A DNA stretch of 40,027 nucleotides, from the NCBI GenBank assembly GCA_017431185.1, contig JAFRLP010000105.1, positions 1 through 40,027 of the forward strand, read 5' to 3'. Source of the DNA: Victivallales bacterium. Its GTDB lineage: Bacteria; Verrucomicrobiota; Lentisphaeria; Oligosphaerales; Oligosphaeraceae. The position numbers and the translations under genes are program-made. Of the stretch, positions 25,635 through 35,023 are shown piece after piece. Numbering within the stretch: the first letter of the stretch is position 1; each line of letters begins with the position of its first letter. Under the pieces are notes generated by a model that saw only the letters and a list, made by a program, of their open reading frames with translations, was not told the origin of the DNA and made no database searches.

Positions 25635-28600
25635 TCATTTGAAAAGTATGAAGGCGGAATCCCTGCCCTCTAGGTCCAGAGTGATGGACCCGTTTTCCAG
25701 CCTGTAGTCCTTTTTGCTGAAAGCATCCGTGCCAGCCATGTTCCTGAAGGAGGCAAGCTTATTGGAGTTCAATGTCACCTGCACCTTGCGCGCCTGGTCC
25801 GTGTCGTTCAACGCCACCAGGAAAAGCTTGTTGCCATTGGTGTATGCGGAGGCGATTACCCTGGGATGCTCAGGAAGGCACACCAGTGGCTTGCTCTTTT
25901 GGAAGTATCCGTAGAACTTGACATCCTCCCAGCCCAAATCATCAAGCGCGGCGTACAGCTTGTCCACTTTTCCCTCGCCCTTCGGCGACAGCTTTTCATT
26001 GGCCATCCAGAAGTCATACACAGGGTACATCCGATGCAGCTGCATATATGCCAGGAAATGGCGCAGGGGCTTGTCCCATTCCGGCTTGAGCGGATTGTAG
26101 TTGTGTACATTCTCCGGATTGTAGCACTGGAGGCCGCGCAGGAACTGGGGAATCAGCGAGAAGGAGTGCTCCGCGACGCGGGAGCCGTAGGCGATTCGCA
26201 TCAATTCAGGCGTCAGCACATCGTAGTACGTGCCATGCCTGCCGAGGTGGCGGTCATACATCTCGCCCGCGATGCAAAGGTCGAAAATCGCGTCGGTGGG
26301 GGTTCTGGAAAGGTATGTGTGTCCCCAGTAATATGCGTCGGGACGTTCCTTCTTGAGCATCCTGTATGAGCGGATGTAGAAATCCCTGAGCGCATAGATG
26401 TCATTGTCCTGCTGCACGTCGCCGAATTCGTCCTTCCAGGCGCAGCCATGGCACGTGTTGCCGCAGACACGCGGCCAGGCCAGATCGAAGTAGATTCCAG
26501 CGTTGCAGAAGTTGTGCTTGTGCGGCGTGAGTATGGTCTGTATATTTGAGAGCTGGAAGTCAAAGTGAGTCTTTTCATTCAGGCATGTCCAGGTCCAGCT
26601 GGAGTTGCGGAATACTCCCGTCTTCATGGCATACGTGCCCATTGGCGGCGGCGGGTTCACCCACCTGGTGGCATAGTAGTGCCAGGCAGGAGACAGCACT
26701 CCCGCCCCCTTTGCGGGGAAATATGCGAAGTACTGCATCTTGTCGACGTCAATGCGGTTGTCTTGCTTGACACGCCTTTGGATCCAGCGGGCAAAGTCGG
26801 TTAGGTAGTCAGGCTGGTAATAGCCGAAATATTTGCCTGAAATGGCGAAGTGCACAACATTGTTTCTCTCGCGTACACGCGCCGTGTCCATTCTCCTGGG
26901 CTTGACAGGCGTGCCGTCCAGATAGAAGGTGAGTTTCCTCTTGCCGTTGAGCCTGATCGGCGTGTCGATCATGTTCAGAGTCAGCAAGACGGTCTTGTCA
27001 TCCAGGTCGATGGTCATTGATTGCGACTTGTCCTTTATGCGCCAGCCCCGCTTGCTCTGGGTGCCGCCCATGAGGCCAATTTCGTCTCCTCCGCACCACC
27101 AGAAAGGATTTTGCACGAAATTGCAGTCGTAATGTGGCTTGGGATTGTCCCTGAAGCTGAGCTTCTCGATGATGCTGCTGCAGTCGTCGAAGGCGTCCGC
27201 GTGGTTTCTGTCCAGCGGAATTTTCAGTTGCAGGGACTGGTAGTCTCCATCCCCGAGCTCCACTTCGAAGTACATCATTCCGTCAAATTCGGCGCGGACT
27301 TTCACCTCGATTGAGATTGGTCCCGCGGAGTTGAGAGTGTAGAGGGCACGGGCGTCGCATGCGCTGTCCAGCGTCGCCTTGAACTCGACAGGGCTTCCGT
27401 TGGCGACCAGGGCGATAGGCGCTGTCAGCAGCTGCTTTTCCTGGCTTGTGAAGCTGGAGATGATTCCCTTCCCGCCAAATGTGCATTCGCGCCCCCAGCA
27501 TTGGAAGACGCCTGTCGCGCCTGCCTTGACTGGCGGCCACGGCGGCAGGGCCGCGTCCTCGCTCTCAAGCCCGAATTTGGTGTCCTTCCATGGCGCGCCA
27601 TTCTTGAAGTAGCCGTACTCCTCCTGACTGTTGATGATCTCCTTGCCGTCGGGGGCCTTCACCTGGAATCTCAGGTCATAGACAGTCCCCGGAGTCAGCC
27701 TGGAGACGTCGATGATGCCGTTTGTTATGGACGTGTCATCTGGAATGTCCACCGTCTCCTCGTATTCCACGCTTCCGTCCTTGCGCACAAAGGCCGCATG
27801 CAACTTGTGCTTTCCTGAATTGAGTGAATTGTTCTTGTAAACGAAGACGACCTTGTCATTGGGTATGTCCGTGTAGATGTAGCTGTGGTCCAGCGCGATG
27901 GCGTTGTGGTATTCAATGGAGTTGTGGTAGATCATGCCGTGCTTTTGGGAGCTGACGGTGATTTCCAGCGTCCTGTCCTTGGGAATCTCCCTGACGCATT
28001 TTTCCGTGACGGCGGCATTCGGGGCGAGCTTCAGGTCCCTGGAGAAGATGAATGGCTTGAAGTTGTCCAGAGCCTCCATTCCCCAGGTGATGGTATCGTC
28101 CTCGTCGGATTTCACGAGGATGGCGCAGTCCAGCTTCGCGGCGTTGAGCTGCCCGAATCCTGTGAGCTCCAGCTTTGGGGCGTTCTTCATCAGCTTGAGC
28201 TGGGCAAAGTAGGCCTTGTCAGAATATGATTTTCTTCCTGACGGGGCAATCTGCGTATATTCTGCAGCGGCGGCGTATGTCCGGCAGATGTTCAGCTTCA
28301 ATGTCCTGCCGTCCTCTGGCTTGATTCCGAAGTTGGACCATGGAATCGACGCCTCGAAGTGCCATTTGTCCTGCACTGTCCTGCTTTGGAAGACCACGCC
28401 CTGGCTGTTCCAGTTCACGTCCTCGTTCTTTCTGTCGAAGAAGCCAGTCCCGAAATTGAAGATGAAATGGAACATGTCCGGACCTCCGTATATGTCTGAA
28501 ACATACAGCTCGATGCTGTCGTCAACATACGGTGTGCTGTCACGGCCTGTCTGCGTCGTGACGGTCGCCTTGTCGGAAATCATTCCAATGTAGAGGTTGT

Positions 28601-29525
28601 CCTGGTCGTATGCCAGAAGCCATTTGGCCTGGATTGACGAGTAGTAGTTCTTATTGACTGAAAGGAAGCCGTTGCCGCCGATGGAATACTCGTCGGCTTT
28701 GACCTCGCCGTCCACCGTGGCCGTGCACGGCGCGGCGCAGAACTCCATCGGCGCTCCACTGACGCTGTTCTTGGCAAAACGCCGATATTCCGCCTTCATC
28801 TGGTCCGAGGTGAGACGCACCCCGTTGTATATGCGCAGGTCGTCAATCGTCGTGATTCCAGGGTCTCCTATCCAATGCTCTCCCAAAATGATTGTGTTGA
28901 AGTCCGATGGGAAAACCTGGACCATGGGAACCAGCGCTTTCCTGACGCCGTCTATGTGCAGCTCCATCGTCTTCTCGTCGTATGCTATGCAAAGGTGATG
29001 CCACTGGCCTTTCTTCCAGTTGTGGGCGGGGAACTGCGCTCTGGTGGAAGGTAGCTTTTTCGAAATGTCCCCATAGCAGAAGCACAAATCCCTGCCAGGC
29101 GTCCTGTACAGGAAAATGCGGTGCTGCCCGTTGGCCGCGGAGAAGAAGGTGTGGTAGTTCGTGTCCGTCCCGTCCCAGTTGTCCGGACGCACCCATACGC
29201 TCACGGAACCTGCCGTTCTGCTCAATGCAGGCAGCGGCTTGTAGATGATTTTGTAGATGCCGTCTCCGCCAATCCTGCCGACCTTTACCCCCTTGCCTTC
29301 AATGCCAGGCACCAGAAGTTCCTCATCCTTCAGCTTGCCAGACGGAATTACGGTCCCCTTCATTCCTATGGGGTCCCTGAACCCTTCCAGTACAGAACCA
29401 GTATTGCCTGTGCCGCCGACGTCCGCCTGAACACCCTTGTTGAAGGATATCTGCACGTCTGGCTCCACTGACAATGCCGTCAGCGACAGCGCCGCCAATA
29501 CAACGAAAGCGAATCGGTTTTTCAT
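25635..29525 (-). CDS. Secreted LamG / CBM9-like / glycoside-hydrolase-like protein, cluster B copy
   Basis: A 1,296-residue paralogue of the cluster A protein with the same architecture: signal peptide MKNRFAFVVLAALSLTALS, LamG domain (about 105-250), CBM9-like domain (265-450), Ig-like and DUF6067/GH123-like region, and C-terminal beta-domain. The two proteins match closely along their whole length by eye, with scattered substitutions (for example QADVGG for QADFGG, DNLYIGMI for DNFYLGMI). This indicates a fairly recent duplication with both copies under selection. The start ATG 29525 has GGAG upstream in a leader shared with the A copy; the longer frame to 29576 is rejected. It lies 55 bp downstream of the M28-like gene. 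The catalytic assignment is tentative. Confidence 0.8.
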   Translation of the reverse strand: MKNRFAFVVLAALSLTALSVEPDVQISFNKGVQADVGGTGNTGSVLEGFRDPIGMKGTVIPSGKLKDEELLVPGIEGKGVKVGRIGGDGIYKIIYKPLPALSRTAGSVSVWVRPDNWDGTDTNYHTFFSAANGQHRIFLYRTPGRDLCFCYGDISKKLPSTRAQFPAHNWKKGQWHHLCIAYDEKTMELHIDGVRKALVPMVQVFPSDFNTIILGEHWIGDPGITTIDDLRIYNGVRLTSDQMKAEYRRFAKNSVSGAPMEFCAAPCTATVDGEVKADEYSIGGNGFLSVNKNYYSSIQAKWLLAYDQDNLYIGMISDKATVTTQTGRDSTPYVDDSIELYVSDIYGGPDMFHFIFNFGTGFFDRKNEDVNWNSQGVVFQSRTVQDKWHFEASIPWSNFGIKPEDGRTLKLNICRTYAAAAEYTQIAPSGRKSYSDKAYFAQLKLMKNAPKLELTGFGQLNAAKLDCAILVKSDEDDTITWGMEALDNFKPFIFSRDLKLAPNAAVTEKCVREIPKDRTLEITVSSQKHGMIYHNSIEYHNAIALDHSYIYTDIPNDKVVFVYKNNSLNSGKHKLHAAFVRKDGSVEYEETVDIPDDTSITNGIIDVSRLTPGTVYDLRFQVKAPDGKEIINSQEEYGYFKNGAPWKDTKFGLESEDAALPPWPPVKAGATGVFQCWGRECTFGGKGIISSFTSQEKQLLTAPIALVANGSPVEFKATLDSACDARALYTLNSAGPISIEVKVRAEFDGMMYFEVELGDGDYQSLQLKIPLDRNHADAFDDCSSIIEKLSFRDNPKPHYDCNFVQNPFWWCGGDEIGLMGGTQSKRGWRIKDKSQSMTIDLDDKTVLLTLNMIDTPIRLNGKRKLTFYLDGTPVKPRRMDTARVRERNNVVHFAISGKYFGYYQPDYLTDFARWIQRRVKQDNRIDVDKMQYFAYFPAKGAGVLSPAWHYYATRWVNPPPPMGTYAMKTGVFRNSSWTWTCLNEKTHFDFQLSNIQTILTPHKHNFCNAGIYFDLAWPRVCGNTCHGCAWKDEFGDVQQDNDIYALRDFYIRSYRMLKKERPDAYYWGHTYLSRTPTDAIFDLCIAGEMYDRHLGRHGTYYDVLTPELMRIAYGSRVAEHSFSLIPQFLRGLQCYNPENVHNYNPLKPEWDKPLRHFLAYMQLHRMYPVYDFWMANEKLSPKGEGKVDKLYAALDDLGWEDVKFYGYFQKSKPLVCLPEHPRVIASAYTNGNKLFLVALNDTDQARKVQVTLNSNKLASFRNMAGTDAFSKKDYRLENGSITLDLEGRDSAFILFK

Positions 29526-29580
29526 TTGCGTCAGTCTCCTTGTCTTGTTGATTTCAGTTCCCGTTATCTGCAACATCCTT

Positions 29581-31479
29581 TTATGCCTGGCCAGTCTTCA
29601 GGGTCACGTAACCGTATTTCTCCAGATAACGCAGCTCCTCGATGAATCTGGCATAGTCCTCCTGGGCATATTGGCATCCCATCTCGAACTCGTAGAGCTT
29701 GATGCACCAGAAGAGCGAGCGTTTCCCGTCCATCAGCATGTGCAGCAGAGGAGGCATGCTGACGTTATGGCGCTCCTTCAGCGGAACACGGATCATGGAG
29801 AGCAGCGTGCCGACGGTACAGCGGGATGGAACGATGGCCTTTGCCTCTTCCATATAGTCCGCCGTCGGCTCAACCGCAAGTTGGCAAAGCTCATCGGCGC
29901 CTTGGGATGCGGCGAACTCGGACAACCCGCACATGGCTGGGGCAACCGCCGCCGCACCAGCGCAGAAGGCGTTGATGGAATTGAGCTCCCGCTCCATTCG
30001 TTTGAGGGTGAAGCGAACAAGGTAGGCGGCGTCCCACCCCGTCTGCTTCCCTGTCTGGCAATCGTTCCTGGCTTTGTCAAGCAACTCCGCCAGGTCATGG
30101 CGGCAATACTCCGCGTAATCCTCGTAGATGTGGTGGAAGAAGTCGTACTCACCCGTCGCCATCAGGCCGATGGCGGTCCCCAGAAAACAGGTGATCCTGT
30201 AGGCAAAATCCCAATCCGCATCCATGAAGGCGTGACCGAAATTATGGTGATAGTCCAAGTCATCGGTACGGATCCAGAAACTGGGAATGCCGATGTCGGC
30301 GTCCGAGCAGAACGTGTCATCCGACAGATTGCCCTTTTCAATCTGGAAGGTGGTTTCAGGAAGCAGTTTGCCAATCAGCCGAGGCATCCAGCGGTCCAGG
30401 AAAGAGGGATGCAGTACCGAGGAAAGGCGCAAGAAGGCCTGCGGCTGGTTTTCTCCCTGGAAATGGCAGCAGCAATCGAAGCTGAACACCATGATGGTAC
30501 GACGCCTGGCCGCCTCCTCCAGAAAATACTGATGGTATCCGTAGCGCTCCATGGACAGCACAATCCGCAACGCCTTTTTCAGGGGCGGAAGTTTGCCCTG
30601 GGCAATCAGCTCCTTGAGACAACGGCAGATTTCACAGATGACCGGCCCGCCCGCCGCGTCATCAGGAAGGAAAGGCTCATACATGTGGGCAAGCAGCGTT
30701 ATCTCCTCATCATCGGTCTCGAACGGCTCTTTCTGAGTCACGGGCAACACGCCAGTGAGGGTGTAGATCTGACCGTCATAGATGCGGGATTTTGCCTCCG
30801 CATGAGCGCGAAGCGGCCCCTGGGCCAGACGTGCCCGCAAAAACGCGGCCTTGCGAGGCGTGATGGAGAAGATGGGGATGCGCGAATCCTCCGCTGTATG
30901 ATACCAGCCTGCAAAGCCTATGCCATTGCACCAGCGGCAGCTGTCGGGATACTTGTCGCCCACCTTGGAGTCAGAGATGATGACGCCCGCAGCCCCGCTT
31001 TCCACGATGATCCGATATTGCTTCTGGGTAAAGCCATCCATCAGCACGAGACGACCGCGCAGCGCCTCCGAATCGGGGCCTGTATCGCGGTAGTCAACGA
31101 TTTGGGTGTCCACTCCCCCTTCAGGGGTTGGAGCTCCCCAGATACCAGCATTGAAGGGGTTCTGGTCGCTGTCAGCCAGCATTCTTTCCTGCTCGGAGAG
31201 GGATTCGTCCTCCAGTCGGATGAACGAGCGTCCCGTGGTCTCCCAGGCCTGGGGCATGGTGCAATCGCCGTAGGTGGTCTTGCCATCTGCGGGCAAGGCA
31301 ATGCGCTTGACATCCTCGAAACCCGATTCGCGCATCATCTTCATCGCAAAATCAGTGGAGGCCAAGTAATTGCAGTATGATTCGTTGCCCTCCAAACGGA
31401 GAATCTCCTCGGTGTAGGCACGGATTCTCTCCTTGGAAGCGAGGGCGCACAGTTGATCAAAAAGCTCTTGTTCCATCAT
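29581..31479 (-). CDS. M28-like zinc peptidase homologue with PA-like domain
   Basis: A 632-residue protein resembling M28 aminopeptidases. A PA-like insert is seen at about residues 140-215 (GRLVLMDGF, then ESGAAGVIIS, then PIFSITPRKAAFL). Metal-site candidates are LLAHMYEP (H265), LPDDAAGG (D273/D274), SMERYG (E311), FSFDCCCHF, and a late HHNFGHAF histidine. The usual H-x-D and E-E pairs are not perfectly kept, so catalysis is uncertain. There is no signal peptide, which is unusual for this family and suggests a cytoplasmic role. The C-terminal third is alpha-helical and unassigned. The gene is present in cluster B and absent from A. Confidence 0.65.
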   Translation of the reverse strand: MMEQELFDQLCALASKERIRAYTEEILRLEGNESYCNYLASTDFAMKMMRESGFEDVKRIALPADGKTTYGDCTMPQAWETTGRSFIRLEDESLSEQERMLADSDQNPFNAGIWGAPTPEGGVDTQIVDYRDTGPDSEALRGRLVLMDGFTQKQYRIIVESGAAGVIISDSKVGDKYPDSCRWCNGIGFAGWYHTAEDSRIPIFSITPRKAAFLRARLAQGPLRAHAEAKSRIYDGQIYTLTGVLPVTQKEPFETDDEEITLLAHMYEPFLPDDAAGGPVICEICRCLKELIAQGKLPPLKKALRIVLSMERYGYHQYFLEEAARRRTIMVFSFDCCCHFQGENQPQAFLRLSSVLHPSFLDRWMPRLIGKLLPETTFQIEKGNLSDDTFCSDADIGIPSFWIRTDDLDYHHNFGHAFMDADWDFAYRITCFLGTAIGLMATGEYDFFHHIYEDYAEYCRHDLAELLDKARNDCQTGKQTGWDAAYLVRFTLKRMERELNSINAFCAGAAAVAPAMCGLSEFAASQGADELCQLAVEPTADYMEEAKAIVPSRCTVGTLLSMIRVPLKERHNVSMPPLLHMLMDGKRSLFWCIKLYEFEMGCQYAQEDYARFIEELRYLEKYGYVTLKTGQA

Positions 31480-31554
31480 TGCTTCATGTTTTTTTTGGGG
31501 GAAAACAGGCTATTTGAAAAGAATGACTGCGGGAACATGGCTTGGTCATGGCAA

Positions 31555-32958
31555 TCAGAAGCCAGGATGCCATTTCAGAACACCAAGCTCCTTGTAGCGC
31601 ATTCCTTCAACTGTCATCAATGGAATGGCATCGTACTCTATCGAAAAGATTTTTCCATTGGTCATGGCGATTTCCACAATAAGGGTTTTCTTCCTGAAAC
31701 CGTCCAGACCGCCATTTTTCCACTGTGGGGTCCAATTGGTGGCATCACCGCTGAATGGGATGCACTCTTCGTGGGAACGTACCACCACGACTCCCTTGTC
31801 TGTGGAGTCATAGATTGCGCAGGTCGCCTTTTCCGCCACAATGTTTATCTTGAGGTCGCCGCCATTCCATACCGCCTCCCTCAATGCCAGAAGCGATGGC
31901 TCATCGGGCTTATCCGTCTTCAGGCAGATGAAGCCATCCTTTCTGAGGCGGAATATTCTCACGGCGGTCTTTCCCTGGATTTCGGCACAAGCGGAGCCAT
32001 GCGGCGCGTGGCTTCCACCAGCATACAGAAGCCATGAGCCGTCTTTCTGTTTCAAGTAGGATGTCGGGAAGGTCATTTTCCACAAGCCATCCCCCATGTC
32101 AAGGTCTGGCCCAAGGAAATACTTTCTCAGGGAGCGTTGCCAATGGTGCCCATTCAGCGAATAGGCCAGCTGCACTCCCATGGTCCCCCCGCGGAACTTA
32201 TGTTCGTATGATTGCGGGAATCCGGTATACACGAGCGGGAAGCCAATGAACCAGCCATCCAGCTCCAGCGCCGTCATGCCGTATATTTCGGCCAGTGGAA
32301 AATCCTCTGAATCCGCCTGCAAGCAGAGTTCCATGGGTGTGTATCGATGCCAGTCCGCAGTCTCTGTAATGGCAACGCGCCGTTGGCCCCAGTCAGGCCT
32401 GGTAAGAATGACATTCGTCTTGTAGAGCGGATTGTGGAAACATCCTGTGACTGGCTCCGTGCCCCTGGGATTCCAGCAACTGTCTTCCATCCGCGTCCAA
32501 TGGTACATGTCGGGTGAGGCCAGAACATAGTCATTGATGAATCGCTTGGGGTACATGTCAGTTTGGTCGGCCAAGAGAATCTTGTACCGTTGTGACCTAG
32601 GCGCCATCGGGTCGTCCAGCAAGCAGCCGATTTCAGAATTGCAGGGCAGCGGAATGTCAAGCTGATTAGGCAAAGCAGGCTGCTTTGGCGAGGCATCCGC
32701 TGGTATTTTCGCCGCCTGGAAGGAGATGCCGTCATCGCTTACAGCCAAAGCAGGCACCATTACATCCTGTCCATCCAGAAATCCGTGATACAGGAGATAG
32801 AAACGCCCATCAGGCCCATGCGTGGCAAATGCCCAGGCATAGCCACAGGCTACTCTGGGATCAATGAATGAGCCGCAAGCCACGGGCTTCCCGTAGTCTC
32901 GTGCCAGATTCTCGCGTTTCAGCAATCTGGTGTCGTCAAAAAACAAGTGCTTGAACAT
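31555..32958 (-). CDS. Five-bladed beta-propeller glycosidase-like protein (GH43/GH32 superfamily-like)
   Basis: A 467-residue protein with repeated propeller strands: YLLYHGFLDGQDVMVPALAVS, DYVLASPDMYHWTRMED, LDGWFIGFPLVYTG and VQLAYSLNGHHWQRS. This SPDxxxW / SxDGxxW pattern is typical of GH32/43/117/130-like propellers. An acidic residue near the start of each blade could be catalytic (for example FIDPRVACG), but I cannot assign the triad. There is no signal peptide. The start is the ATG at 32958, with AGAAGG upstream; the ATG at 32976 directly abuts the prepilin stop. The C-terminal 80 residues look like a beta-sandwich. Its 3' end survives as a scar in cluster A. Confidence 0.7.
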   Translation of the reverse strand: MFKHLFFDDTRLLKRENLARDYGKPVACGSFIDPRVACGYAWAFATHGPDGRFYLLYHGFLDGQDVMVPALAVSDDGISFQAAKIPADASPKQPALPNQLDIPLPCNSEIGCLLDDPMAPRSQRYKILLADQTDMYPKRFINDYVLASPDMYHWTRMEDSCWNPRGTEPVTGCFHNPLYKTNVILTRPDWGQRRVAITETADWHRYTPMELCLQADSEDFPLAEIYGMTALELDGWFIGFPLVYTGFPQSYEHKFRGGTMGVQLAYSLNGHHWQRSLRKYFLGPDLDMGDGLWKMTFPTSYLKQKDGSWLLYAGGSHAPHGSACAEIQGKTAVRIFRLRKDGFICLKTDKPDEPSLLALREAVWNGGDLKINIVAEKATCAIYDSTDKGVVVVRSHEECIPFSGDATNWTPQWKNGGLDGFRKKTLIVEIAMTNGKIFSIEYDAIPLMTVEGMRYKELGVLKWHPGF

Positions 32959-32976
32959 AGTGTTATGCCTTCTCAT

Positions 32977-33729
32977 CTAGTCCATATACAGGAAATGGTT
33001 GTCCTGGATTACCCCGCGCCCCGAGAAAAGGTCATCTGGCGTCTGCGCGGAAACATGGCAGTCCAGCCAGGAGACATTGAATTTGCCAGCATGGATTTTG
33101 AAAAGAAAGCGCGGGTAGTAGTACTCGCCCTCAGGGTCGTTGCTGCCGTCCCAAAGAGGCGTGCAGGAACCAAAATAGTTCCCTCCCCTGTACTGCCAAT
33201 ATTCAGTGATGTACACCTTTGTGGAGGCTTTTTTGACGCGGGAGAGTTTGGCGGGCCTCAAGTACTCATTGCTGATGGCGAAGCCGCCATTGTCGAGCCA
33301 GTTCTTATAGTCATAACTTGCGACCAGTTTATGGTTGATTCCGAAGGTGGTCTTCATCCCCCAGGAGAAGTTGTCGTTGGTGAACGGACCGTGATAGTCG
33401 GCGCCAGGGATGGTGGAGTATTTCGGGAAAATGGAGGCGCAGCGCAGTTCCTTCGCCTGTTTGTTCGGCTTCATGTATCCCGTCTTGCCCAGAACGGTTC
33501 CCCAGTATCGTTTTTCGCCGTCTGGCTCCACGTTAAACTGGAAGCTTTCGTCGTAGTCCTCCACATACATGGTCTCCGCCAGTGCGAACTGCCGCAGTTT
33601 CGATGAGCAATCTATGCCACGTGCCTTCTCGCGGGCCTTCGACAACGCTGGCAGCAGCATCGCCGCCAAAACGGCGATGATGGCAATGACGACCAGCAAT
33701 TCAATTAGGGTAAAAAGTTTTCTCATCAT
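32977..33729 (-). CDS. Prepilin-like protein with C-terminal H-x9-D domain, cluster B copy
   Basis: A 250-residue paralogue of the cluster A prepilin-like protein. It has [20 protein letters not shown], the glutamate at +5, a helix ending LSKAREKAR, the same [14 protein letters not shown] segment, and the C-terminal [15 protein letters not shown]. The middle differs more (residues 65-80 and 150-200), so the surface-exposed part is diverging faster than the export signal. Start ATG 33729, with AAGGAA upstream. It stands 57 bp downstream of the regulator gene and just before the beta-propeller gene, so it is transcribed with the glycan genes. It may be a minor pseudopilin or a surface protein delivered by a type II/type IV-pilus-like machine encoded elsewhere. 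Confidence 0.88.
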   Translation of the reverse strand: MMRKLFTLIELLVVIAIIAVLAAMLLPALSKAREKARGIDCSSKLRQFALAETMYVEDYDESFQFNVEPDGEKRYWGTVLGKTGYMKPNKQAKELRCASIFPKYSTIPGADYHGPFTNDNFSWGMKTTFGINHKLVASYDYKNWLDNGGFAISNEYLRPAKLSRVKKASTKVYITEYWQYRGGNYFGSCTPLWDGSNDPEGEYYYPRFLFKIHAGKFNVSWLDCHVSAQTPDDLFSGRGVIQDNHFLYMD

Positions 33730-33786
33730 GACTGTTCCTTCTGGTTATGGGTTGAACGGGCAAAAGAGAGCATTGGGTGGCAAAAG

Positions 33787-34893
33787 CTATGGGTCTTGGT
33801 AGAAGATTTTAGGCTTCGTCAAATCGAACGCGCGAGGCGTGGTTTCGCGTCCCGTGATGATGTCCAGCAGAAAGTTGACGGTCTGCCGAGCGTGTGCCAT
33901 GGCGTCTATTTCCAGCCGGACGCCTTTCATCATTCCAGAAAAGAACAGCGGATTCTGACGATGCGACAGATAGATGAAATCAGGTTGCCAGTCCGAACCG
34001 CAAAGGCGCATCTGCAACAGAAACGTGTTGCAGGCATTGGCAAGAAAATCATCCATCACCACCAGACTGTCGGGACGGATGGGGGGCGCCATGTCATGAA
34101 AATCCTTCAGAATCTCCCGCAAAATCACACCATCCCGCACAGGGTCGCTGCCTGTCACGCCCGCGAATTCAGCGTTCAGCAGACGGCAGTAGCGCTCCAA
34201 CGGCAGAATGCCGAACTCGCGGCAAAGCTCGTGCAACTCCTCTGTGATTGGAAAACCGTAGGAGATGAGGGCAGGATGCCGAGAGCCGCGCTGGCGCATC
34301 GCCTCCAATCCACTCCGATAATAGGAATATCCGTGAATGCACCAGCCAGGATTGAAATGCGCGGAGCCCAAGGAGAGCACTGGCAGGCCATGGCGATGAA
34401 TGAGGCTCCAGCCCTCGTCATCAAGGGAGACCGCCGTGAGCAGCCCGTCAAGTTCTTCCTTCTCAATGCAGCGCCGAAGGCCATCGAAATAGTCCAGAGA
34501 GTCCCGTATCGTGTCGCAGTCGGTCTTGCGGAGGAAAAGGCGGCATTGACACCCCTCTTCCCGCAAAGCCAACTGAAGGCAGTGCAGCCCAAGACTGCGC
34601 ATAGGTGACAACTGGCAATAGGCGCATACCAGACCTATCTGCCGCCCCAGCATGCCATTCGACTCGGGATTGCACACCTTGACCCCTTTCTGGGGCATGG
34701 TCTCAAGAATCCCAGCCTCCTTCAGAGACTCGATGGCGCGCTGAATGGTCACCGACCCAACTCCCAGCTCCTTACGCAACACCGCCTGCGACGGCAGCCT
34801 GTCGCCGCTCCGCAGACGACGGTCGCGTATCAGGCATAGCAAGGCCTCCTTCACCCGCTCCGTCTGCGCCCCCTGGTTGTTGCTGCTCCGCAT
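33787..34893 (-). CDS. GntR-type HTH / LacI-type sensor regulator, cluster B copy
   Basis: A 368-residue paralogue of the cluster A regulator, with an N-terminal GntR winged helix and a C-terminal LacI-like sensor. The HTH part is almost unchanged; substitutions accumulate in the ligand domain (for example YCQLSPMRSLGLHC for [14 protein letters not shown]) and the C-terminal tails differ completely after GRETTPR. The start is the ATG at 34893, with AGAGG 7 nt upstream. It is the first gene of the cluster B operon. A perfect operator-like palindrome lies between its promoter and start codon. Because both regulators should read the same site, cross-regulation of clusters A and B is likely. Confidence 0.88.
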   Translation of the reverse strand: MRSSNNQGAQTERVKEALLCLIRDRRLRSGDRLPSQAVLRKELGVGSVTIQRAIESLKEAGILETMPQKGVKVCNPESNGMLGRQIGLVCAYCQLSPMRSLGLHCLQLALREEGCQCRLFLRKTDCDTIRDSLDYFDGLRRCIEKEELDGLLTAVSLDDEGWSLIHRHGLPVLSLGSAHFNPGWCIHGYSYYRSGLEAMRQRGSRHPALISYGFPITEELHELCREFGILPLERYCRLLNAEFAGVTGSDPVRDGVILREILKDFHDMAPPIRPDSLVVMDDFLANACNTFLLQMRLCGSDWQPDFIYLSHRQNPLFFSGMMKGVRLEIDAMAHARQTVNFLLDIITGRETTPRAFDLTKPKIFYQDP

Positions 34894-34921
34894 TCTTGAC
34901 CTCTGTTTCAATTCGCCAAAT

Positions 34922-34941
34922 CTGAACTATTAGTAGTTCAG
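34922..34941. promoter_or_regulatory. Operator-like perfect palindrome, cluster B
   Basis: Arms CTGAACTA (34922-34929) and TAGTTCAG (34934-34941) with a TTAG centre. It lies 4 bp downstream of the -10 box, over the expected transcript start, where a bound dimer would block initiation. The site is conserved upstream of the cluster A regulator. Confidence 0.7.
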
Positions 34942-34945
34942 TAAT

Positions 34946-34973
34946 ATTATACCAACGTTTTGGAAAAAAGCAA
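34946..34973 (-). promoter_or_regulatory. Promoter of cluster B
   Basis: On the minus strand TTGCTT (34968-34973), a 16-bp spacer and TATAAT (34946-34951), the same layout as at 22302-22329. It probably drives the whole operon from regulator to sialidase-like gene. Confidence 0.75.
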
Positions 34974-35023
34974 GTCTGGGAAGCAAAAAAATATTCCAGC
35001 GTGCAGCGGGAAATGGCAATGCC

